Shown one piece after another: positions 23,299 through 29,166 of a DNA stretch of 29,166 nucleotides. Source of the stretch: Actinomycetes bacterium (GTDB lineage: Bacteria > Actinomycetota > Acidimicrobiia > Acidimicrobiales > RAAP-2); assembly GCA_021791615.1 (NCBI GenBank), contig JAJYWG010000343.1, positions 1 through 29,166 on the forward strand, in the 5' to 3' direction. The notes below the pieces were generated by a model. That model was not told the DNA's origin, did no database searches, and saw only the letters and a list, made by a program, of their open reading frames with translations. Made by a program: the position numbers and the translations under genes. Numbering within the stretch: the stretch's first letter is position 1; every line of letters starts with the position of its first letter.

Positions 23299-24408
23299 GT
23301 GCCCGGATCCCAAACCTGCGCCACGCTGATCCTGGAATCACCCGAGCACCTGGTCGCGAACGAGATAGCAGTCCCCGACGTGGCCGACGACGACGCGCTC
23401 CTCCGGGTCGAGGCCTGCGGGCTCTGCGGCACCGACCACGAGCAGTATGCCGGGGTCTTGCCGGCCCCGGTCGGCGTACCCGGCCACGAGACGGTCGGGG
23501 TGATCGAGGCGATCGGCCCCCGGGCGGCAGAGCGCTGGGGCGTGGCGATCGGCCAGCGCGTCGCGGTGGAGGTGTTCCAGTCGTGCGGGCTCTGCCGTGC
23601 ATGCCAGGCCGGGGACTACCGGCGCTGTGAACGCCACGGCATCGGGGACATGTACGGGTTCATCCCGGCTGACCGACCCCCTGGACTGTGGGGTGGCTAT
23701 GCCCGCTTCCAGTACCTGGCACCGGACTCGAAGGTCCTGGCCGTCGACCCGGGACTCGACCCCGTCGTGGCCACCCTGTTCAACCCACTCGGGGCCGGCT
23801 TTCGATGGGGTGTGCAACTTCCCGGCACGTCGCCGGGCGATGTCGTCGCCATCCTCGGACCGGGGATCCGCGGGCTGTCGGCCGCGGCCGCGGCCCACCA
23901 CGCCGGTGCAGGTTGCGTCATGGTGGTCGGCAAGGGACCAGGCGATGCGACCCGCTTGGCTCTTGCCCCGACATTCGGTGCGGCACTGGCGGTGGATTCG
24001 GCGATCGACGACCCCGTCAAGGCACTGACTGCGGCGTGCGGCACCTTGGCCGATGTCGTCGTCGACGTCACCGCCCGGGCTCCTGAGGCATTCGCGCAGG
24101 CAGTGGCCCTGGCTCGGCCTGGAGGGACCGTCGTCATCGCCGGTACGCGCGGTTCGCCGGAGACTCCGGGCTTCCATCCCGACCTCATCGTGTACAAGGA
24201 GTTGCGCCTGCTCGGCGCCCTCGGGGTCGACACCCCGGCCTACCAGAGCGCGCTCGACCTCCTCGCCACCGGCAGGTACCCCTTCGAGAGCCTTCCCCGA
24301 CGCACCGTGCCATTGGACCCGGCGTCGGTTGGCGGCTTGCTTGCAGACATGGGAGGCGCCGGCGGCGGTGAGCGTCCTGTGCACGGGGTGGTGCTCCCAT
24401 GGGCGTGA
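23299..24408 (+). CDS. Zinc-dependent alcohol dehydrogenase (MDR superfamily)
   Basis: This is a 369-residue medium-chain dehydrogenase. The catalytic zinc ligands are C43 (CGLCGTDHE) and H63-E64 (VPGHETVG). The structural zinc lobe has C96, C99, C102 and C110 (SCGLCRACQAGDYRRC). The nucleotide-binding LGPGIRGLSAAAA has the glycine pattern of the Rossmann fold. It would oxidise an alcohol, or reduce the matching carbonyl, using NAD(P). A TTG 12 codons upstream opens a longer frame, but it lies in the -35 box. The GTG just after the -10 box is a better start. It overlaps the next gene by ten bases. The group that contains operator site 2 starts here. Confidence 0.86.
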   Translation: MPGSQTCATLILESPEHLVANEIAVPDVADDDALLRVEACGLCGTDHEQYAGVLPAPVGVPGHETVGVIEAIGPRAAERWGVAIGQRVAVEVFQSCGLCRACQAGDYRRCERHGIGDMYGFIPADRPPGLWGGYARFQYLAPDSKVLAVDPGLDPVVATLFNPLGAGFRWGVQLPGTSPGDVVAILGPGIRGLSAAAAAHHAGAGCVMVVGKGPGDATRLALAPTFGAALAVDSAIDDPVKALTAACGTLADVVVDVTARAPEAFAQAVALARPGGTVVIAGTRGSPETPGFHPDLIVYKELRLLGALGVDTPAYQSALDLLATGRYPFESLPRRTVPLDPASVGGLLADMGGAGGGERPVHGVVLPWA

Positions 24409-24998
24409 GCAGCACCGACGGGAGCGAGGACGGCGGGGGGCGGATCCCCCCGCTCGGAGCTGAAGAAGCTCGGGTCCGCTCCGACGAGGTTGGCGTCCCC
24501 CACTACATGACGTCGCTCAACGTCTTTCGCGTGCTCCTGCAGAGCCCAGGAGTGGCACGGGCGTGCAACGAGCTACTCTCCGAGCTGCTCTTGCATGGCG
24601 CGCTCGATGTGCGGCTCCGAGAGCTCATCATCATGAGGTTGGGTTGGACGACCGGTTCGGTCTACGAATGGACCCAGCACTGGCGCGTCGCCACTGACCT
24701 GGGCGTCTCGGCCGAGGACCTTCTCGGCGTTCGCACATGGGAGCGCTACCCAGGTTTCGGAGCGACCGAGCGGGCAGTGCTGGCCGCCACCGACGAGACC
24801 GTTCGCGACGGCGCAGTATCGGCCGCCACGTGGCAAGACCTGTGCGACCACGTGGCAGCAGATCCGGCCGTGCTCGTGGAGCTGCTGGCCGTGATCGGGT
24901 GCTGGCGCATGGTGGCGTCGATCCTGCGCAGCGCGCAGGTTCCACTCGAAGAGGGTGCCGCGCCGTGGCCCCCCGACGGCCTGGCGCCGCGGGGTTGA
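24399..24998 (+). CDS. Carboxymuconolactone decarboxylase family protein
   Basis: The 199-residue product has the AhpD/CMD-like helical core: HGALDVRLRELIIMRLGW followed by TTGSVYEWTQHWRVATDLGV. The CxxC pair of AhpD peroxidases is absent; YEWTQH sits in its place, as in many uncharacterised CMD proteins of catabolic clusters. A hydrolytic or decarboxylase-type role is more likely than thiol peroxidase activity. The start overlaps the dehydrogenase stop. A GTG at 24405 that forms GTGA with that stop is an alternative. It converges with the thioesterase gene 21 bases away. Confidence 0.82.
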   Translation: MGVSSTDGSEDGGGRIPPLGAEEARVRSDEVGVPHYMTSLNVFRVLLQSPGVARACNELLSELLLHGALDVRLRELIIMRLGWTTGSVYEWTQHWRVATDLGVSAEDLLGVRTWERYPGFGATERAVLAATDETVRDGAVSAATWQDLCDHVAADPAVLVELLAVIGCWRMVASILRSAQVPLEEGAAPWPPDGLAPRG

Positions 24999-25019
24999 CC
25001 CGTGCGCTCGACGGACCGC

Positions 25020-25502
25020 TCAGGTGATCCGGTACGTCTGAAGGGCCTGTGCCAGGACCCTCCCAGAGGGATCGGTAGCGGTGATCTGAGTGAAGATGAG
25101 CTCGCGGGCCCGCCGGACAGTCACCGCTCGGCACACCAGGTCGGTCCGGTCCGAGGCAGCCAGGTACTGGACCGACATGGAGACGGTGGCAGCCCGCACC
25201 CCGCGGTCGAAGTCATGGTTCGACCATGCAGCCAGCGCCCCGGCGGTGTCGAGCATCGTCGCCACGACCCCGCCATGGTAGGTGTGACCGTCGTTCGAGA
25301 GGTCGTGACGGAACGGCAGGCGGATCTCCACCTCGTCGGGCTCGTAGTGCTCGACGACCAGGCCCAGCGTCGCCAGGTACGGCGTTCCGACGAACAACGC
25401 CGGCATGGCCTGGCGCCGTACGACCTGCTCCTCCTCGCTGAGCGCGGGAGGGCCGCCGCCGGCTCCGCTCACAGCCGCTCCGCCCCGATCGTCCGGTCCC
25501 AC
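25020..25502 (-). CDS. PaaI-type hotdog thioesterase
   Basis: The 160-residue protein has the hotdog thioesterase signature HTYHGGVVATMLDTAGALAAW, preceded by VEIRLPFRHDLSNDG and followed by AATVSMSVQYLAAS. Such enzymes release acyl groups from CoA, often in aromatic or other CoA-dependent catabolism. The GTG at 25502 was chosen because AGGAGG lies six bases before it. An in-frame GTG seven codons upstream would lie before that site. Operator site 3 is 26 bases upstream of the start, so the gene should be under the divergent TetR regulator. The other member of the divergent pair begins at 25698. Confidence 0.85.
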   Translation of the reverse strand: MGPDDRGGAAVSGAGGGPPALSEEEQVVRRQAMPALFVGTPYLATLGLVVEHYEPDEVEIRLPFRHDLSNDGHTYHGGVVATMLDTAGALAAWSNHDFDRGVRAATVSMSVQYLAASDRTDLVCRAVTVRRARELIFTQITATDPSGRVLAQALQTYRIT

Positions 25503-25527
25503 CTTCCACCTCCTGGATCCCACTATG

Positions 25528-25543
25528 CTGACTGATGAGTCAG
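25528..25543 (-). promoter_or_regulatory. TetR-type operator, site 3, between the thioesterase and TetR genes
   Basis: CTGACT-GATG-AGTCAG is a perfect 6-bp dyad. It is the reverse complement of site 1 over 15 bases. On the minus strand a CATAGT -10-like box follows directly at 25527-25522. It is placed so that both divergent genes, including the regulator itself, could be controlled. Confidence 0.7.
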
Positions 25544-25697
25544 TCTAGAGCAGCGCGAGCTTGTGGCAAGGCCCCGAGCCACCGTCGGCAGCCTCAACAA
25601 TGAAGACAGGAAGCGCAGCGTTGTCGTGGCCGGCATCGGCGTCGGGAAGATGGGCGTGGCGAGCGCCGGGCCACAGAAGCGCCAGAGGAGCACAGCC

Positions 25698-26327
25698 ATG
25701 CAGCGGGCGATGAACGACGAGAGCAAGGCGCAGCGGCGGACTCAGCTCCTGCAGGCCGCCAAAGACGTCTTCGCCGAGAAGGGGTACCACACAGCCACCA
25801 TGGCCGACGTGGCCCGATCAGCTCAGGTCTCCTACGGCAGCGTGTACTGGTACTTCGATTCCAAAGACGAGCTCTTCCGGGCCCTCATGTCCGACTGCGA
25901 GATGGCGTTGCGCGACCATGTCGGCACGGCGCTTCAGACGACGCCCGATACAGGTGACCCGGCGGCACCGTTCAGGGCAGCAGTCCAAGCGGCGTTCGAG
26001 TTCTTCGAAGCAGACCCGCCCCTCGTGAAGCTCCTTTTCCGCGACGCTCAAACTCTCGGTCGCGGAATCGAGACCCACTTGGTCGGGATCTACGAGGGGT
26101 TCATCTCCGACATCGAGCGGATCGTCGTACCGGCCCAGGCCGCGGGAGCGGTAATCGACGCCCCGCCACGAATGGTGGCGTTCTCGATTGCCGCCCTCGT
26201 GGGGCAGATCGCATTGCGCCGATCAATCACCGACGACGGCTTCAATGCTCGCGAAGTCGCGGACTTTGTCGTCGACATGCTCCTGAGCGGCTTGCGGCCG
26301 CGCCGGGAACCGGTTGCTTGGGGCTAG
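25698..26327 (+). CDS. TetR-family regulator, likely repressor of the neighbouring catabolic genes
   Basis: This 209-residue regulator has an N-terminal DNA-binding domain RRTQLLQAAKDVFAEKGYHT-ATMADVARSAQVSYGSVYWYF, where QVSYGSVYWYFDSKDELF is the TetR recognition region. The ligand domain includes PPLVKLLFRDAQTLGRGIE and PRMVAFSIAALVGQIALRR, similar to regulators of acyl-CoA or lipid catabolism, though not diagnostic. The ATG was chosen because GAGGAG stands seven bases upstream. A 45-residue longer frame from 25563 has no such site. The leader is about 150 bases long, with operator site 3 at its far end. The same operator upstream of two other transcription units makes it the probable local master regulator. 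Confidence 0.85.
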   Translation: MQRAMNDESKAQRRTQLLQAAKDVFAEKGYHTATMADVARSAQVSYGSVYWYFDSKDELFRALMSDCEMALRDHVGTALQTTPDTGDPAAPFRAAVQAAFEFFEADPPLVKLLFRDAQTLGRGIETHLVGIYEGFISDIERIVVPAQAAGAVIDAPPRMVAFSIAALVGQIALRRSITDDGFNAREVADFVVDMLLSGLRPRREPVAWG

Positions 26328-26339
26328 TCGTCGAGGACA

Positions 26340-26353
26340 AGCGCTTCGGCGCT
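26340..26353 (+). terminator. Candidate terminator hairpin after the TetR gene
   Basis: AGCGC-TTCG-GCGCT forms a five-bp stem with an extra-stable UUCG tetraloop, 13 bases past the TetR stop and within the 54-base gap to the convergent gene. No U-run follows, which is common in actinobacteria. Confidence 0.45.
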
Positions 26354-26381
26354 CGATCCAGATTCTTGCCGCTCGTCAGGT

Positions 26382-26798
26382 TCAGGCCGTCAGTGGTTCC
26401 GCGCCCGCACCGAGCGCAGATCCGCCAGCCGGCCCCTGCCCCTCGTGTGGAACCACGTCGGCATCTGCCCCAGTGACCGCAGTGCTCGCTCCCATCAAGG
26501 CGTCGAGTTGTTGGGCCAACGCCTCGATCTCAGCTGAGCTGTACCAATTGCGGTCCAACGTCAATCCGAGGTGCCGTTGGAGTAGTGCCAACGCTTCGGG
26601 CACCGAGCTCACGTCGTCGTAGACTGCAAAAAGACGAGCTTGGACGGCCTGGGCTGACACCATCGGTGCACCGCGCCGAATGGACTCGTCCACCAGGGCG
26701 CGAATTCGCGCGCCGGGCGAATGGGTCTCACTGATGCCGTCGATGCTGACCGCCGGCACTCCGTCAACAATCGGATCGAATCCTCTCGTCTCGTCCAT
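26382..26798 (-). CDS. Hypothetical protein (138 residues)
   Basis: I do not recognise a family. The sequence opens with MDETRGFDPIVDGVPAVSID, then has a helical region with ARIRALVDESIRRGAPMVSA and FAVYDDVSSVPEALALLQRHLGLTLD. The C-terminus after the helix ALAQQLDALMG is Gly/Ala/Pro-rich and probably disordered. A helical soluble protein is likely. The ATG has GGAAGG eight bases upstream. A much longer frame reaches back to 27506 but is antisense-like, Cys/Trp-rich and overlaps ClC, so it was not used. It lies 230 bases downstream of the ClC gene on the same strand and converges with the TetR gene. Coding bias is good in the chosen part. Confidence 0.6.
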   Translation of the reverse strand: MDETRGFDPIVDGVPAVSIDGISETHSPGARIRALVDESIRRGAPMVSAQAVQARLFAVYDDVSSVPEALALLQRHLGLTLDRNWYSSAEIEALAQQLDALMGASTAVTGADADVVPHEGQGPAGGSALGAGAEPLTA

Positions 26799-26890
26799 GT
26801 GACCCACCTTCCTCATGCATTTGTCGCAGCGCACCCGGTCGCTATCGCACTCTGAACCCCACTCTGTCTCTTCCAACACCATCCAGGCCT

Positions 26891-26913
26891 CCGGTGTTCC
26901 GGCGACACACCGG
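26891..26913. other. Perfect 7-bp inverted repeat between ClC and the hypothetical gene
   Basis: CCGGTGT and ACACCGG surround nine bases in the 232-base gap 26799-27030. It could be a terminator stem for ClC or an operator for the small gene. No other feature was found in the gap. Confidence 0.35.
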
Positions 26914-27030
26914 CGAACTGACCCTTTGATCCGACCCCTTCGGCGCTGCTTGCCGGATTGGTCGGTCACCCAGCATGCAGCGGTTCGCGTCGTAGCGCTC
27001 CGAACTGGGTACCCCGGAGGTGTCTCGGCG

Positions 27031-28806
27031 TCATGTGCCCCGATCCAAGCGACCATGACTGCTGTCATCGATTGGGGACTGATCCGTTGCTGTCGGGTCG
27101 TCGTGCGCCGCTGGTGGCGCGGCTGAAGTCCGCTCGGCAGTGGTCGCGTCAGCCGCGCCCGTCGTTGTGGTCGCAGGGGTCGCGCGGGCCTTCCGACGAG
27201 CGAGTCGTGCCGCCCAAGGACCGAGCGACGGGGCCTGGATGTCCTCATCGGCGATCCGGCGACGAAGCTCGGTGCCAAGCTGGGTCCAGTGAATGCTGCC
27301 GATGATCCTTCCGTGATCGGTGACTGCCACGCTCGGGGTGCCCGGGTCGAGCAGCATGGGCAATGCTTCAGAAAGGTAGGCCCACCGATCCACGGTTGGC
27401 TGGTCGCGATCGGCTCCAGTCGCCTCGTCAACGGGTTCCATGACGAGCCCGGCGACACGCATACGCAGTGGGTCCGTCTGGGCGTCGAAGTCGACTCGGT
27501 AGCCACGGCGACGCAGCTTGTCAGTCATGACTCGCTCATCGACTCCCAGCTCGGCGACGAGCTCGGCCACCCCCGCTGCCAGGAGCAACGGAACGAGCAT
27601 GCTGTAGGCACCGGTCACCTCGGCGGCGAAAATCGCGCCGGTGAGGAGCGCTCGAGCACTCGCACCAAAGGTGGCGCCCATGCCGACCAAAGCGAAGGCA
27701 CCAGGTTGGATGTGGGCACCGGGAAACATGTGGGCAAAGCCGATTCCCACCATTTCGCCCATCGTCGCCCCGACCAGGAAGATCGGCGCCAGCGTGCCAC
27801 CTGACGTGTTCGATCCCAACCCGATCCACCATGAGGTCATCTTTCCGATGAAGAGGACGGCGGCCGCTCCCAAAAGGAACCGGCCGTTGACGGCATCACT
27901 GATCGCCCAGTAGCCCACGGACAACGAGCCGGGCACGGCCAGCCCGATCGCACCGAAGCCGAGTGCGCCGACGATTGGTTGAGTCCACTCGGGGATCGGT
28001 AGCCGGCGGAAGCCGCCTTCGAGGATGAACAGTCCCCGGTTGAGCACGACGGCCAGCGCGCCGGCAGCCAGGCCCACCACCCCGAACAACGGAAGCTGGC
28101 TGACATGGAAGACAAGCGGGTGCACCACGGCAAAGAGGGGGCGAGGTTCAAGGAGCACGTCGTGGAGAGCGCCGGCGACCGAGGTGGCGAGCACGAGGGG
28201 CACCAAAGCTCGAAGTGAGCGTTCGAACAGCAATAGCTCGAACGCGAGGATGACCGCGGCAACCGGGGTTGCAAACACCCCGGCCATGCCCGCGGCGGCA
28301 CCCGTTGCAAGCAGGATCCGCCGCTCCGCCGGGCTCGCCGGCACCAGTTGGCCGATGAGGGAGCCGACCGACGCGCCCGTGACGATGATGGGCCCCTCGG
28401 CCCCGAACGGTCCACCGGTGCCCATCGCAACCGCCGCCGACAGCGGCTTGGCCAGTGCAGCACGCGGTTGGACGCGGCTGTCGCGGAACAAGATCGCCTC
28501 GAGGGACTCGGGGATACCGTGCCCTTTGATGATCGGGCTCCAATGTGCCAGGACAATGACGACCAACGCGCCACCGACCGCTACCGCCAGAAGCACCGGC
28601 GTCGGGTGGTAGTGGCGCAGGTTCGGAAGCTGCCAGCCAAAGCGGTGCAGCAGCGCCAGATTGCTGATGAGCCCGACGAGGTGAACGACCGCGTCGGCGG
28701 CAACGCCGCCGACGCCGCCGAGCAAGACTCCGGCCACAGCCAGCACAGCCAACCGCTGCCGGGTCGTTCCAAGGCTGACGTGGGGGTCTACGCCTTTCAG
28801 ATACAT
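27031..28806 (-). CDS. ClC-type chloride channel/transporter with CBS-like C-terminus
   Basis: This is a 591-residue membrane protein. The ClC anion-path motifs are present: GHGIPE in the first loop, GTGGPFGAEGP carrying the gating Glu, and GGTLAPIF. About ten or more hydrophobic spans follow the family pattern. After about residue 430 a soluble part contains a CBS-like segment (RVAGLVMEPVDEATGADRD, then SVAVTDHGRIIGSIHW). The last about 60 residues are a Thr/Ala/Asp-rich tail. The transporter moves chloride or another halide. The residue after the helix-H Glu (AFELLL) is not the second Glu of proton-coupled exchangers, so a channel-like or altered coupling is possible. The ATG at 28806 lies within a large dyad. 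An ATG or GTG 26 codons upstream could be used instead. Confidence 0.85.
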   Translation of the reverse strand: MYLKGVDPHVSLGTTRQRLAVLAVAGVLLGGVGGVAADAVVHLVGLISNLALLHRFGWQLPNLRHYHPTPVLLAVAVGGALVVIVLAHWSPIIKGHGIPESLEAILFRDSRVQPRAALAKPLSAAVAMGTGGPFGAEGPIIVTGASVGSLIGQLVPASPAERRILLATGAAAGMAGVFATPVAAVILAFELLLFERSLRALVPLVLATSVAGALHDVLLEPRPLFAVVHPLVFHVSQLPLFGVVGLAAGALAVVLNRGLFILEGGFRRLPIPEWTQPIVGALGFGAIGLAVPGSLSVGYWAISDAVNGRFLLGAAAVLFIGKMTSWWIGLGSNTSGGTLAPIFLVGATMGEMVGIGFAHMFPGAHIQPGAFALVGMGATFGASARALLTGAIFAAEVTGAYSMLVPLLLAAGVAELVAELGVDERVMTDKLRRRGYRVDFDAQTDPLRMRVAGLVMEPVDEATGADRDQPTVDRWAYLSEALPMLLDPGTPSVAVTDHGRIIGSIHWTQLGTELRRRIADEDIQAPSLGPWAARLARRKARATPATTTTGAADATTAERTSAAPPAAHDDPTATDQSPIDDSSHGRLDRGT

Positions 28807-28842
28807 CGCAACACGATATCTAAATATCGCCGACCGATGTAT
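28801..28842 (-). promoter_or_regulatory. 42-bp nested dyad over the ClC start: candidate operator
   Basis: Outer arms ATACATCG (28801-28808) and CGATGTAT (28835-28842) and inner arms CGATAT (28814-28819) and ATATCG (28824-28829) share one centre, with equal five-base gaps on each side. Fourteen base pairs match perfectly. It is AT-rich in a GC-rich region and contains the likely ClC start codon, so it may be a repressor-binding site or an mRNA hairpin. Confidence 0.5.
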
Positions 28843-29089
28843 ATGCGTTGCATTGGCCATCTGCTGGTCTCGCAGCGGTGGCACTTTCGCCCAACCGCCG
28901 GCCCACCCGTTCGACGACCTTCCGCACGAGGTCCCGGCCGGTCAGCTCGACCGCCGCGCGCGGAGTGACGAAACCGTTCGTGATCTCATCTGACCTGGTG
29001 AGGTCTTCACGTTTGGGTTTGACCAGGCATTACGTAGCGTGATCCTGGAGCCACCCACGCGGTAAGCGCCGGGCGCCCACACGGAAGGT
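28807..29089. other. Gene-free region upstream of ClC
   Basis: No convincing gene was found on either strand. Besides the dyad that reaches 28842, a short perfect dyad GACCT-GGTG-AGGTC lies at 28992-29005, and TTGACC with TAGCGT-like boxes occurs near 29018-29040 without good spacing. It probably holds promoters for ClC and for whatever lies to the right. Confidence 0.4.
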
Positions 29090-29166
29090 TCAGCGTCGAC
29101 GCGGCGTGCGTGGATCGGCTTCGAGCACCGAGACGCTCAGAGCCTCGATCTCACGGACGAGCGCCT
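29090..29166 (-). CDS. Possible 3' end of a gene that extends beyond the window
   Basis: A minus-strand frame enters from the right edge and ends in TGA at 29092-29090, giving about 25 residues with a Glu/Leu/Ala-rich composition (ALVREIEALSVSVLEADP) and an Arg-rich end. Third-position GC is moderate. Too short to name, and it could be chance. Confidence 0.25.
   Translation of the reverse strand, partial: ALVREIEALSVSVLEADPRTPRRR

Noticed and set aside
23338..24384. 348-codon minus-strand open frame
   Set aside because: Antisense to the zinc dehydrogenase.
26799..27506. Upstream extension of the 138-residue protein
   Set aside because: It overlaps the ClC gene in another frame, is Cys/Trp/Arg-rich and lacks a ribosome site.
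1..29166. Insertion sequences, prophage or integrative element
   Set aside because: No transposase, integrase, terminal repeat or tRNA was seen on either strand.

Overview
This window looks like a chromosomal segment of a high-GC actinobacterium. The clues are GC-rich codon third positions throughout, frequent GTG starts, promoters whose -10 box sits right at the start codon (leaderless type), a mycothiol-dependent-type enzyme, and small actinobacterial-style membrane proteins. An acidimicrobial-type lineage fits, but that is only an impression. No transposase, integrase, tRNA or rRNA was seen.

Left part (about 1-9,800): a complete type I-G (formerly I-U) CRISPR-Cas locus, all on the minus strand. 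The adaptation genes come first: a fused cas4-cas1, then cas2. A near-consensus promoter (TTGACA, 17 nt, TAAACT) then drives the interference genes cas3 (helicase with a C-terminal HD nuclease), csx17 (cas8), csb1 (cas7) and csb2 (cas5-cas6). These four overlap by a few bases each and have strong ribosome sites. A repeat-like 36-mer with a 7-bp stem lies at the extreme left edge, next to a structured, AT-rich leader-like stretch. The array itself is probably mostly outside the window.

Middle part (about 9,800-20,970): after a gene-free stretch with a 25-bp tandem repeat come an aldo/keto reductase, a divergent TetR regulator translationally coupled to a haloalkane dehalogenase, and a four-gene minus-strand set (Nudix hydrolase, coiled-coil zinc ribbon protein, histidine phosphatase, DUF2889-like protein). 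Then come an EEP-family phosphodiesterase, a sphingosine-phosphate-lyase-like PLP decarboxylase coupled to two small membrane proteins, an MFS transporter, and a DinB/maleylpyruvate-isomerase-like protein.

Right part (about 21,000-26,330): a likely catabolic regulon. A nitronate-monooxygenase-like flavoprotein, an alpha/beta hydrolase, a zinc alcohol dehydrogenase and a carboxymuconolactone-decarboxylase-like protein run on the plus strand. A hotdog thioesterase and a TetR regulator are divergent from each other. Three copies of one dyad operator lie before the flavoprotein, before the dehydrogenase and between the thioesterase and regulator genes, so the TetR protein most likely controls the whole group. 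The hydrolase ends in a Pro-rich tail written by about 35 copies of a 5-bp repeat that reads as the same pentapeptide in every frame and is closed by a stop in each of the three frames.

Far right (26,380-29,166): an unknown 138-residue protein and a ClC-type chloride channel/transporter, both on the minus strand. A 42-bp symmetric AT-rich dyad covers the ClC start. Short tandem repeats are unusually common across the window (five separate tracts).
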